Source: Dyadobacter sp. CY323 (GTDB lineage Bacteria; Bacteroidota; Bacteroidia; Cytophagales; Spirosomataceae). From it: 64,000 nucleotides of DNA. The first letter of the stretch is position 1, and the number at the start of each line of letters is the position of its first letter. This document shows positions 18,061 to 26,483 of this stretch, one piece after another. The notes beneath the pieces were generated by a model, which saw nothing but the letters and a program-made list of their open reading frames with translations, was not told the origin of the DNA and made no database searches. The DNA lies in assembly GCF_021390245.1 (NCBI RefSeq), contig NZ_JAJUXH010000003.1:186001-250000 (forward strand). Direction: 5' to 3'. Made by a program: the position numbers and the translations under genes.

Positions 18061-18156
18061 AGCTGATAAAGGGATTTATAGGATGAATTTACCGATACGC
18101 GCCATCCGTTTGGTATGATATTTTAACCTTCAACATCAAACAACACAAACGGACTT

Positions 18157-18441
18157 ATGGATAAGATCGAGAAGTTTAAGACAATGGAGAAGATTCTCCG
18201 TGAGATTGAAGATCTGAAAAATAGTGAGACTGCGGTCATCAAAAAGATCGGCCAGATCGAAACTGAAAATATGAATGTCAATGTAGAGAACCTTGACAAA
18301 TCATTGAATGAAATATACGATGGCGTTTACAAAAATCTTGAAATCGTAGAAACACTTCATACCTCTTTTACTGAAACCGTTTCGGACTTCAAAGAGAAGA
18401 ATAATATAACTGATGAGATGTTAATGGAGATCAGGGAGTAG
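18157..18441 (+). CDS. Small acidic coiled-coil protein of unknown function
   Basis: The 94-residue protein is almost entirely helical in character, with heptad-like spacing (MEKILREIEDLKNSE, VENLDKSLNEIYDGVYKNLE) and many Glu and Lys residues. There is no signal peptide, membrane segment or known motif. It is a real-looking ORF with an ATG start in a gap of its own, and its last 11 bases overlap the 3' end of the convergent dehydrogenase gene. I do not recognise the family. Confidence 0.6.
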   Translation: MDKIEKFKTMEKILREIEDLKNSETAVIKKIGQIETENMNVNVENLDKSLNEIYDGVYKNLEIVETLHTSFTETVSDFKEKNNITDEMLMEIRE

Positions 18442-19315
18442 TCCCTGCATCATCGGATGCTCCCATTGCAAGTGCGCCCCAGTCCAGGTTTTCTCTTCCT
18501 TTTGCGAGTGCAGAGATGAACCGATTACGGATCAGGTCGGCCATTGGCATGGGAGCATTTACATTTGAAGACGCCTGTAAAGTGAGGTTAATGTCTTTCA
18601 AACCAAGCGGTAACCGGAACGCAGCAGGCTCGTAAGCATGACTGGCCACAACTTTCCCATAGTTTTGGAAAATAGGCGCCGCAAACAAAGTCTGAGTTAG
18701 CATTTCATAAATCGCTTGTCTGGAAATACCGCGTTTTTCCGCGAATGTGAAAGCTTCTCCCATCATTTCCAGGCTCGCACCAATCATAAAATTCCCGGCT
18801 AGCTTTATTACATTGGCCGCACCGGCGTCATCCCCAAAATCGAAAATACCTTTGACGAACGTTTGAAGAATGGGCTTAACCGATTCTCTTGCGGCTGCCT
18901 TACCGGAAATGGCGATGTTACCAATTCCTGCGCTCACAGCTTCTGGTCGGGCAAATATAGGGGCGGCTACATAAGATGCCTCATACCAGTCATGTATCTG
19001 GCTCAGCTGGCGGGACGTTTCAGGCCCGATGGTACTCATCGAGATATGTATCCCACCTTTTCCCAGTTTTTCAATCAGTTCCATTGAAAACAGTTCTTCC
19101 AATGCGGCATCATCGGCAACTACTGAAATCACTATTGCACCTGGCGTAATGGCATCGATCGCCGTTTCAGCCACTTTTGCACCCAGTTTTAGGAGAGGAT
19201 CGGCTTTGGAAGCGGTCCTGTTCCAGACAGTAAGGTCGTAACCTGCGTTGATCAGGCTTTCGGCTATGGGAAAACCAAGGTTTCCAAGACCCAAAAAGGC
19301 TATTTGTTCAGACAT
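18431..19315 (-). CDS. NAD(P)-dependent beta-hydroxyacid dehydrogenase family protein
   Basis: The N-terminus has the nucleotide-binding motif AFLGLGNLGFPIAESL and NRTASKADPL, as in 3-hydroxyisobutyrate and related dehydrogenases (6-phosphogluconate dehydrogenase superfamily). The catalytic-domain helix KLAGNFMIGASLEMMGEA carries the family lysine. Such enzymes oxidise 3-hydroxyacids or reduce semialdehydes with NAD(P). It lies 22 bases downstream of the acyl-CoA carboxylase beta gene, so a role in branched-chain amino-acid or acyl-CoA breakdown is possible. The exact substrate is not set. A reductase acting on imines or succinic semialdehyde is an alternative. Confidence 0.8.
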   Translation of the reverse strand: MSEQIAFLGLGNLGFPIAESLINAGYDLTVWNRTASKADPLLKLGAKVAETAIDAITPGAIVISVVADDAALEELFSMELIEKLGKGGIHISMSTIGPETSRQLSQIHDWYEASYVAAPIFARPEAVSAGIGNIAISGKAAARESVKPILQTFVKGIFDFGDDAGAANVIKLAGNFMIGASLEMMGEAFTFAEKRGISRQAIYEMLTQTLFAAPIFQNYGKVVASHAYEPAAFRLPLGLKDINLTLQASSNVNAPMPMADLIRNRFISALAKGRENLDWGALAMGASDDAGTTP

Positions 19316-19337
19316 GATATTCGAATTAAGGTTTTAG

Positions 19338-20951
19338 TTAAACTTGAATGACACCTACATTGAATTGCTTTTCAATGGGTGACTGATCTGCGGCTTCAAT
19401 GCCAACTGAGATAATCCGGCGTGTTTCCACCGGATCGATAATCCCATCTACCCAGAGGCGGGCAGCTGCGTAATATGGGGACAATTCCTGGTTATAACGA
19501 TCTGTGATTTGATCCAAAAGTTCTTTTTCTGCTGCTTCCGTTAATACTTCGCCTCTGGCTTTCAATGTTGCTGTTTGAACCTGTAAAAGCGTTTTAGCAG
19601 CGGTTGCGCCGCTCATCACCGCCATTTGTGCAGTGGGCCAGGCGAAGATCAGTCGCGGATCGTACGCTTTTCCGCACATCGCGTAATTGCCCGCGCCGTA
19701 CGAGTTTCCGATGATAAATGTGAATTTCGGCACCACCGAATTGGCGACTGCATTCACCATTTTGGCGCCATCCTTTGTAATCCCACCCTGCTCCGCCCGA
19801 CTACCCACCATGAAGCCGGTAACATCGTGAAAGAAAAGCAGCGGTATCTTTTTCTGATTGCAGTTCATGATGAACCGGGCTGCTTTATCGGCAGATTCTC
19901 CATAAATCACGCCGCCCATTTGCATTTCACCTTTTCCGGATTTAACAATTTTTCGCTGGTTGGCCACAATCCCTACCGCCCAGCCATCCACTCTGGCGTA
20001 GGCGCAAATGAGCGTTTTACCATAATCCGGTTTGTATTCGTCCAGTTCCGAATTGTCGACAATGCATTCCAGGATCGGTTTTACATCATACGGTTTCAGT
20101 CGATCGGTCGGTAGCAGTGTGTAAATTTCTTCTGCATTGCGAATCGGGGCAACAGCCGTTTTTCTGTTGAAACCCGCTGATAATGGGTTACCTATTTTAT
20201 CGATATGTCTTTTAATGGCGTCTAGGCAGGATTTATCATCCGGAAATTTATTATCTGTCACTCCGGAGATTTCACAATGCATCGTGGCGCCACCGAGGGA
20301 TTCGGTATCGGCATCTTCGCCCACCGAGGATTTGACAAGATAAGGTCCGGCAAGGAAAAGCGATCCGGTACCTTCTACAATAAAGGCTTCGTCGGACATG
20401 ATTGGCAGGTATGCCCCGCCGGCGACGCAACTGCCCATGATCGCGGCGATCTGGATAATGCCCATCGCGGACATTTGCGCATTGTTCCTGAAAATCCGCC
20501 CGAAATGCTCCTTATCTGCAAAAACTTCGGCTTGCAGCGGCAGGTACACGCCGGCACTGTCCACCAGGTAAATGACAGGTAGCCGGTTTTCCATGGCGAT
20601 TTCCTGCGCACGCAAGTTCTTTTTTGCCGCAATCGGAAACCAGGCTCCGGCTTTTACAGTAGCGTCGTTGGCAACGATTACGCATTGCTTTCCCGTGACA
20701 TAACCGATTCCTGCTACCACGCCGCCTGATGGGCAGCCGCCTTCTTCTTCGTACATGCCGTCTGCCACGAATGCACCAATTTCCACGAAATACGAATCCG
20801 CATCGATCAGGTACGAAATCCTTTCTCTTGCTGTCAGTTTCCCTTTTTTGTGCTGCGCCTCGATCTTCTTAACACCACCGCCGAGTTTTACCTGCTCATA
20901 CTTTTCATTGAGTTTTTCCAGCAGTTGGGGTAAAGTTTTCTGACTAGTCAT
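19338..20951 (-). CDS. Acyl-CoA carboxylase carboxyltransferase (beta) subunit, methylcrotonyl-CoA type
   Basis: This 537-residue protein has the two crotonase-like halves of biotin-dependent carboxyltransferases. KGKLTARERISYLID is near the start; HFGRIFRNNAQMSAMGI and MGSCVAGGAYLPIMSDEA lie in the first half; and GFMVGSRAEQGGITKDGAKM is in the second. The HFGRIF and MGSC segments resemble 3-methylcrotonyl-CoA carboxylase beta subunits more than propionyl-CoA ones, although the usual SGGANLPRQ region reads SAGVYLPLQ here. It would carboxylate an acyl-CoA in leucine catabolism. The biotin-carrying alpha subunit is not in this window. A putative dehydrogenase follows in the same operon. Confidence 0.85.
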   Translation of the reverse strand: MTSQKTLPQLLEKLNEKYEQVKLGGGVKKIEAQHKKGKLTARERISYLIDADSYFVEIGAFVADGMYEEEGGCPSGGVVAGIGYVTGKQCVIVANDATVKAGAWFPIAAKKNLRAQEIAMENRLPVIYLVDSAGVYLPLQAEVFADKEHFGRIFRNNAQMSAMGIIQIAAIMGSCVAGGAYLPIMSDEAFIVEGTGSLFLAGPYLVKSSVGEDADTESLGGATMHCEISGVTDNKFPDDKSCLDAIKRHIDKIGNPLSAGFNRKTAVAPIRNAEEIYTLLPTDRLKPYDVKPILECIVDNSELDEYKPDYGKTLICAYARVDGWAVGIVANQRKIVKSGKGEMQMGGVIYGESADKAARFIMNCNQKKIPLLFFHDVTGFMVGSRAEQGGITKDGAKMVNAVANSVVPKFTFIIGNSYGAGNYAMCGKAYDPRLIFAWPTAQMAVMSGATAAKTLLQVQTATLKARGEVLTEAAEKELLDQITDRYNQELSPYYAAARLWVDGIIDPVETRRIISVGIEAADQSPIEKQFNVGVIQV

Positions 20952-20982
20952 GAGTTGCGATGAAGTGGATGGGAAGCTAAAA

Positions 20983-21014
20983 TAAAAAGTCGTTCACCGG
21001 GAAGCAAACGACTT
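20983..21014 (-). terminator. Intrinsic terminator after the MlaD-like gene
   Basis: On the minus strand AAGTCGTT (21014-21007) pairs with AACGACTT (20994-20987), giving an eight-base stem, followed by a T-rich tract. It lies 35 bases beyond the stop of the MlaD-like gene, ending the amidase-MlaD unit before the carboxylase gene. Confidence 0.7.
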
Positions 21015-21048
21015 GGATATTAATTTAAAGATCAGCAATTAACTACCT

Positions 21049-22014
21049 TCAGTTGATTTTGGTTGCAGTATCCAGAGGTGATTCAGACGGGCCTTTGTCT
21101 TTTTTACCAAAAACCGAAATGTTGATGTACCGTTTCGGATGTTCACGCAGGTTGGTCAAAAGTTTGTTCAGACTCACGATCGTACGGTCGATGTTGTTAT
21201 ATAAGGTTTCGTCTTTGATCAATTTACCGGCAGTTCCGTTTCCGGCCTCCACACTCGCCAGAAGCGTATGCAGCTCACCGATGGTGCGGTTTGCATTGTT
21301 AACCGTTTCGCCAAGTTTCAATGCATTAAGCGAATCGGCCAATGTCCCGGTTTTGACAAGAAGCGGTTTGAGTTCTTTTTCCGTTTCGATCAGTGATGTC
21401 GAAAGTTTATTCAGGTTGGTCGTCATAGCCAGCAGGTTGGTGCGATTTTCATTCAATAACCCCTGCAAATTGCTTCCCGTCTGATTGTAATTTTTAAGAA
21501 CCTGGTTTAATATCAAACCTGTCTCTTTGAAACCTGCAACCACGATATCCAGATTTTTGATCAAAGAATCGGCGTGTGTAACCAAAGGCAAAGCCTGCTG
21601 CTGCAAAACGGCCGAAATACCGGATTCTTTCTTCGCGAGAAGTGTGTCTCCATCCTGCATCGCCGCACCTGAGCCAAAGATCAAATGCACCACTTTACCT
21701 CCGAGCAATCCGCCGTCAGCCAGGACTGCCGAACTTCCTTTCGGAACAACAATCCCTTTTTGAATATCCAGCGATACCAGCAAATGGTTTTTTTGATTCT
21801 GAAGTAGTTTAATTTCCTGAACCCTGCCGACATTCAGCCCATTGAGTAACACGGGATTTGAGGCGGTGAGTCCATCGATATTGTCGTAAACCACGTAATA
21901 TTTATAGGTTCTGGAAAAAACGTCGGAGCCTTTTAGGATGTGAAAGCCGAAATACAACATGACGAGTGCGCACACGCCCATGAGGCCGACTTTTGCTTCT
22001 TTTGATAATTTCAT
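21049..22014 (-). CDS. MlaD-like MCE-domain protein
   Basis: One N-terminal transmembrane helix (VGLMGVCALVMLYFGFHIL) anchors the protein in the inner membrane. An MCE domain follows at about residues 38-120 (YYVVYDNIDGLTASNPVLLN), then long helices that may form a periplasmic channel. MCE proteins carry phospholipids between membranes with an ABC transporter (Mla system); the ABC subunits are not here. It lies 28 bases downstream of an N-acetylmuramoyl-L-alanine amidase gene, an order often seen in Bacteroidota. Confidence 0.86.
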   Translation of the reverse strand: MKLSKEAKVGLMGVCALVMLYFGFHILKGSDVFSRTYKYYVVYDNIDGLTASNPVLLNGLNVGRVQEIKLLQNQKNHLLVSLDIQKGIVVPKGSSAVLADGGLLGGKVVHLIFGSGAAMQDGDTLLAKKESGISAVLQQQALPLVTHADSLIKNLDIVVAGFKETGLILNQVLKNYNQTGSNLQGLLNENRTNLLAMTTNLNKLSTSLIETEKELKPLLVKTGTLADSLNALKLGETVNNANRTIGELHTLLASVEAGNGTAGKLIKDETLYNNIDRTIVSLNKLLTNLREHPKRYINISVFGKKDKGPSESPLDTATKIN

Positions 22015-22041
22015 GGACTAAATTTAATTGAATTCACTTAC

Positions 22042-22836
22042 TCACCGGTCCATATCTTTTTTGTAGGCCATAAATGCCTGATGAATGGATTCGGCCACTT
22101 CTGCCTGCCCGTCTTCCGAACTCAGATAATCTTCCTCATCGGGTGATGACAAAAAGCCGGTTTCAATCAACACGCTCGGCATCGCACATCGCCACAAAAC
22201 AAGGAACCCGGCCTGTTTCACTCCCCTGCTTTCCCGCTCCGATACCGACTGAAACTTCTTTTCGATCAGATCGGCCAGACGGAGACTGCTTGAAATAAAG
22301 GCACTCTGGTAGTTGGCAAGCATAATGTGCGCCAACGGAGAGTTTGGGTCAAAACCCTTATACTTCTGTTTATAGTTCGTTTCCTGCAAAATAACTGAGT
22401 TTTCCCTTTTCGCAACTTCCAGGTTACCTTCTGTTTTGTGCAAACCCATCACAAATGTCTCGGTACCATGAACCGTTTTGGATCTTGGCGTAGCATTGCA
22501 ATGAACAGAAATGAAAAGGTCTGCATTATTGCGGTTAGCAAATGCGGAACGTTCCCCGAGCTCAATAAAAACGTCGGTTGAACGGGTATATAAAACCTTG
22601 ACCTCAGGAGTACTTTCTTTGATCTTCCGGCCAAGTTCCAGGGCCACGGCCAGGGCAACATCCTTTTCTTTGGTATTTCGCCCCCTCGTTCCCGGATCTT
22701 TGCCCCCATGGCCGGCATCTATAACGACCGTATTAACTCTACTGGATTTTGAAACTTCGGGGTGTTGCCGAATAACGAAAGAAACGCATGTGAGCAGGAA
22801 AATTGCGACAATTACTAAATTAAGAACTTTTAACAT
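22042..22836 (-). CDS. N-acetylmuramoyl-L-alanine amidase (Amidase_3)
   Basis: A signal-anchor at the N-terminus (NLVIVAIFLLTCVSFVI) precedes a zinc amidase domain: VVIDAGHGGKDPGTRG (His/Glu ligand region), FISVHCNA, and VLIETGFLSSPDEED near the end with the catalytic Glu. The enzyme cleaves the amide bond between muramic acid and the stem peptide in the periplasm, helping cell separation or wall recycling. It forms an operon with the MlaD-like gene. Its putative -7 box overlaps the start region of divergent lptD. Confidence 0.9.
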   Translation of the reverse strand: MLKVLNLVIVAIFLLTCVSFVIRQHPEVSKSSRVNTVVIDAGHGGKDPGTRGRNTKEKDVALAVALELGRKIKESTPEVKVLYTRSTDVFIELGERSAFANRNNADLFISVHCNATPRSKTVHGTETFVMGLHKTEGNLEVAKRENSVILQETNYKQKYKGFDPNSPLAHIMLANYQSAFISSSLRLADLIEKKFQSVSERESRGVKQAGFLVLWRCAMPSVLIETGFLSSPDEEDYLSSEDGQAEVAESIHQAFMAYKKDMDR

Positions 22837-22877
22837 TATTTTTTAATTGGGGCGTTACTCGTTAGAGGTTTCTCTGC

Positions 22878-22885
22878 TAATTTTG
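22878..22885 (+). promoter_or_regulatory. -7 box for lptD
   Basis: TAATTTTG fits the Bacteroidota -7 consensus TAnnTTTG exactly. Transcription would begin near 22891, about 20 bases before the proposed TTG start at 22911. No well-spaced TTG -33 box is visible. Confidence 0.5.
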
Positions 22886-22896
22886 AAATTCGTATG

Positions 22897-22904
22897 CAAA
22901 AATA
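22897..22904 (-). promoter_or_regulatory. -7 box for the amidase-MlaD operon
   Basis: On the minus strand TATTTTTG matches TAnnTTTG, about 61 bases upstream of the amidase start. It sits seven bases from the lptD start codon on the other strand, so the two divergent promoters nearly overlap. Confidence 0.5.
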
Positions 22905-22910
22905 CTCTAT

Positions 22911-25808
22911 TTGTTAAAACTGAAAAGAAAGGCGATTATTATATCGTCAGTGGTTGCAGCGTTTCTCCTGTTCAGCACATTAGCATGTGTGCAGCAACGC
23001 TCAAAGAGGTCCGGGAAAAATCAGGGTAAGCAACGTGTTTCAACTTCTGAAAAGCAATCATCGGATTCTCTTCTTACTGCCAAAAAACAGTCTGGTATCG
23101 ACACTTCTGGTACCGGTAATCCTCGTACGTCCCTGAATGCAGCAAATGGCGACACTACATCAGCTAACAAAGCTTTGGCGGCCGGTGATTCTACGGCTGC
23201 TGATTCGCTGTCAAACCCCGACGATCTTGAAAATGTAGTTCAATATACGGCCGAGGATTCGACCATAATGGATGCTGTACTCAAACAGGTGCATTTGTAT
23301 GGAAATGCAGAAGTGAATTATGGTACGATCAATTTAAAGGCGAATTACATCCGGCTCAACTGGGTTACCAATGAAATTTACGCCATCGGAACGTATGATT
23401 CCACAGCCAAGAAAATGGCTGGCGAGCCGATTTTCCAGGATGGGCCGGAAACGTACAATACCAAAGAAATCAGGTATAACTTCAAATCCAAAAAAGCACT
23501 GATCCAGGGCATTGTGACGCAGGAAGGCGACGGGAATATCCGGGGAGAAAAGGTTAAGAAGGATGCCGATGGTAATTTTTACATCCGTCACTCCATTTAC
23601 ACAACCTGTAACCTCACGCACCCGCATTACTTTATCAATGCGCCCAAGATCAAAATGGTCAACAAGAAACAGGTGATTTCAGGGCCATTTAACCTCGTGA
23701 TCAGCGATGTTCCGTTACCGATTGCATTGCCTTTCGGATTTTTCCCTTTTCCCAAGAAAAAAGAGAGCGGAACCAGCGGGATTATTTTCCCGACTTACGG
23801 GGAAGAACCCAATGGACGCGGATTTTACCTTCGGGAAGGCGGCTACTACTTTGCAATCAGTGAATTTGTGAATGCAGCTCTAACCGGACAGATCTATTCC
23901 ACCGGAAGCTGGGGGCTGGGATTGACGTCCACTTACATTAAACGTTACCAGTACAGTGGAAATCTTGCTTTGCGTTTTAACAAAAACAAGTCGAGTGATG
24001 AGATTGACCGGCTCGTGGGGAGAGGCGTAACAAATGATTTTAGCGTGGTTTGGTCGCATGCACCAAAGCCCCGCGGCAATTCCCAGTTCTCCGCAAATGT
24101 GAATGTCAGCAGTAACAGCTACAACCAGTTTCAGGAATTTGATACTCAAAAATACATTTCGAACGTGGCGAGTTCGTCCGTTCAATATAACCGGACTTTT
24201 GGCCAATATGCACGTGCAGCTGCCAGTTTACGTGTCAACCAGAATTTTGGGCAAGCTGATGAGGAAGATGGAAATAAACGGAAAAATGGTAAGACAAACG
24301 TTTCTTCGGATTTCAGTTTTGGTATAAATCAAATCGCGCCATTTGCATTGAAAGGCGGTCGCGGCCGCTGGTACGAAAGCTTCCGCCTCGGTCTGGATTT
24401 TAGTGGAAATTATACGCTGACCAACTCATTGTCCGCCATTGATACTTCATATTCGCGGTTAGGATTTATCGTCGATAATACCATTGACAGTCTCCGGGCA
24501 CTCGGCGCAAAAACGGTGGCTTTCAACGCTGCAAACCTTCCTGAAATGTTGCGGGACGCACAGTTTACGGGCAGATATAGTCTTCCCATTTCGCTGCCCA
24601 ACTTCAAGATTTTACGGTTTGTGAACGTCACCCCAAGCCTATCGCTTTCGGGTGAGGTTTTTACCAAACAATATCAATATACGGTTACCAAGGAAAACAC
24701 AGTCCGGATCGATACGCTAAAACAAGTGGGCAGCGAATATTCCTACAATTTCGGGGCGGGAATGAATACGCGTTTCTACGGGACATTTTTTGTGCGGGGC
24801 AAGCGACTGGAAGCCATCCGGCATACTGTAATTCCTTCCCTATCATTTACTTACACCCCTGACTTCACTGGAGATGCATTTGGTTTTTATCAAAAAATCA
24901 ATGTCCGGGACCGCGAGGGCGAGTTGAAGGAATATTCACTTTCGCGGTTCAGAGGAATTGGTTCAGGTGTTGGCAATGGCCGGGCTTCCAGTGTTGTGTC
25001 ATTCAGTTTGAACAATTCATTTGAGATGAAACTGAAAGCAAAAAGCGATACTGCGGCGACACAGTTCGAGAAAGTATCTCTGCTCGACAATTTGAGTCTG
25101 GGCGGAAGCTACAACCTGCTCGCGGATTCGCTGAACCTGTCCAATATCTCTGTGAATGCAAATGCAAGGATCGGCAAAAATCTGAACCTGAACTTCAATA
25201 TGAACCTGGACCCATACGCATATGAAGCAAATCCCAGGATCTTGACAAACCAAATCGGGACAAAAATCAATAAGTACGCATTGACGCAGGGGCAGGGTCT
25301 TGCAAATCTGCAAAGTATGGGCTTTACACTCGGTACTAGTTTCTCACCGAAAAGTTCGGACAAAACGCCCCCAACTTCGACGAACAGCAATAACTCAGCC
25401 GCTACACAGGAGCAAAAAGAGTTTATCCAACAAAACCCTGAGCTTTACGTCGACTTCAATATCCCCTGGAATGTCTCGCTGAATTATAACTTCGGACTAA
25501 GCAAACCAGGTTTGTCCAAAGCGACGCTCATTCAGGCGGTGCAGGCAACCGGTGATTTGAGTTTATCCAAAAACTTCAAGATCAGTATCAATACCGGTTT
25601 CGATTTTACTGCGTTTTCACCCACCATTACCTCACTGACTTTGTACCGCGACCTGCATTGCTGGGATATGAGTTTCAGCTGGACGCCATTTGCGGGTAGT
25701 GCCTCGCGGGTAAGTAACTACAATTTTACATTGAAGGTCAAGTCTTCGATCCTGCAGGATTTGAAGGTCACACGCCGCCGGTCCTTCTACGACAGATCAG
25801 CTTATTAA
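22911..25808 (+). CDS. lptD: Putative LPS-assembly outer-membrane protein LptD
   Basis: The 965-residue protein starts with a signal peptide (KRKAIIISSVVAAFLLFSTL) ending near LACVQQ, followed by a low-complexity Ser/Thr/Ala stretch. An OstA-like beta-jellyroll follows at about residues 105-250 (VHLYGNAEVNYGTINLKA), then a large C-terminal barrel with many alternating strands. Bacteroidota LptD inserts lipopolysaccharide into the outer leaflet. The start is TTG; no in-frame ATG occurs before about residue 118, and a -7 box about 30 bases upstream supports the TTG. It faces a peptidoglycan amidase gene. LACV could be read as a weak lipobox. Confidence 0.85.
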   Translation: MLKLKRKAIIISSVVAAFLLFSTLACVQQRSKRSGKNQGKQRVSTSEKQSSDSLLTAKKQSGIDTSGTGNPRTSLNAANGDTTSANKALAAGDSTAADSLSNPDDLENVVQYTAEDSTIMDAVLKQVHLYGNAEVNYGTINLKANYIRLNWVTNEIYAIGTYDSTAKKMAGEPIFQDGPETYNTKEIRYNFKSKKALIQGIVTQEGDGNIRGEKVKKDADGNFYIRHSIYTTCNLTHPHYFINAPKIKMVNKKQVISGPFNLVISDVPLPIALPFGFFPFPKKKESGTSGIIFPTYGEEPNGRGFYLREGGYYFAISEFVNAALTGQIYSTGSWGLGLTSTYIKRYQYSGNLALRFNKNKSSDEIDRLVGRGVTNDFSVVWSHAPKPRGNSQFSANVNVSSNSYNQFQEFDTQKYISNVASSSVQYNRTFGQYARAAASLRVNQNFGQADEEDGNKRKNGKTNVSSDFSFGINQIAPFALKGGRGRWYESFRLGLDFSGNYTLTNSLSAIDTSYSRLGFIVDNTIDSLRALGAKTVAFNAANLPEMLRDAQFTGRYSLPISLPNFKILRFVNVTPSLSLSGEVFTKQYQYTVTKENTVRIDTLKQVGSEYSYNFGAGMNTRFYGTFFVRGKRLEAIRHTVIPSLSFTYTPDFTGDAFGFYQKINVRDREGELKEYSLSRFRGIGSGVGNGRASSVVSFSLNNSFEMKLKAKSDTAATQFEKVSLLDNLSLGGSYNLLADSLNLSNISVNANARIGKNLNLNFNMNLDPYAYEANPRILTNQIGTKINKYALTQGQGLANLQSMGFTLGTSFSPKSSDKTPPTSTNSNNSAATQEQKEFIQQNPELYVDFNIPWNVSLNYNFGLSKPGLSKATLIQAVQATGDLSLSKNFKISINTGFDFTAFSPTITSLTLYRDLHCWDMSFSWTPFAGSASRVSNYNFTLKVKSSILQDLKVTRRRSFYDRSAY

Positions 25809-25825
25809 TCTTTAAATTACCTCAC

Positions 25826-25856
25826 AAAAAAAGGCCAACCCGCAATGGGCTGGCCT
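25826..25856 (-). terminator. Intrinsic terminator after the DUF1573 gene
   Basis: On the minus strand AGGCCAGCCC (25856-25847) pairs with GGGTTGGCCT (25841-25832), with one G-U pair, and runs into seven T residues. It lies 21 bases past the DUF1573 stop. It also lies just beyond the convergent lptD stop and could end both transcripts. Confidence 0.8.
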
Positions 25857-25876
25857 CGTAAGATCTTTGGCGGAAA

Positions 25877-26275
25877 TTACTTTGAAGAAGGTTTAGCTGC
25901 AGCTTTTGGAACTACTTCACCGTTCAGATATAATGTGATTGAACCACCTTCAGTGTTGCTGAAAACAGTTACCGGCTTGTTGAAAGGACCTGATGCAGCC
26001 GCATTAAAAGTCGCCTTTACAGAACCTGTTTTTCCTGGAAGCACGGGCGCTTTCGACCATACCGGAGTTGTACATCCGCAAGAAACGGTAACATTTGAAA
26101 GAACGATAGGATCAGTACCTGCGTTAACAAACGTGAATTCGTGTGTAACAGGAGTTCCTTGTGGCACTTTACCAAATTTGTGTGTTTCTTCTTTGAACTT
26201 CAACACACCTTTTTGAGCAAAACTTACGGTGGTCAAACCAATTAGTAAAACCAACGCTGAAAAGAAAACTTTCAT
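25877..26275 (-). CDS. Secreted DUF1573 protein
   Basis: The 132-residue protein has a signal peptide (MKVFFSALVLLIGLTTVSFA) and one DUF1573 immunoglobulin-like domain with the family motif VSCGCTTPVW and a preceding HEFTFVNAGTDPI. It is probably periplasmic. The ATG at 26275 is chosen because it opens the signal peptide; an ORF start 14 codons further upstream adds an atypical leader. The function of DUF1573 is unknown; it resembles ASPM-SPD-2-Hydin-like beta domains. A strong terminator follows. Confidence 0.85.
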   Translation of the reverse strand: MKVFFSALVLLIGLTTVSFAQKGVLKFKEETHKFGKVPQGTPVTHEFTFVNAGTDPIVLSNVTVSCGCTTPVWSKAPVLPGKTGSVKATFNAAASGPFNKPVTVFSNTEGGSITLYLNGEVVPKAAAKPSSK

Positions 26276-26394
26276 AATTGTGACTGGACATTTAGTGGTG
26301 AAAAAAAATATTAGCAAACAAGATTAATGCTTTAATGAGAAATTTAATAATTGTTAACCAATATTAACACAACCTACTAAAGTTATCCGGTAGG

Positions 26395-26427
26395 TTGAGT
26401 CGATTATTATTTTCCTGCATAATTTTG
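26395..26427 (+). promoter_or_regulatory. Promoter for the fused E1 gene
   Basis: TTG at 26395-26397 and TAATTTTG at 26420-26427 fit the Bacteroidota -33/-7 pattern with a 22-base spacer. Transcription would start near 26433, about 50 bases before the ATG. An inverted repeat (ACCTAC...GTAGGT, about 26372-26395) lies just upstream of or over the -33 box and could bind a regulator. Confidence 0.55.
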
Positions 26428-26483
26428 GCGTGCATTCAAAAAAACGTAATTTAACTACGGATTCAAACCCGTAAATTTTGCTT

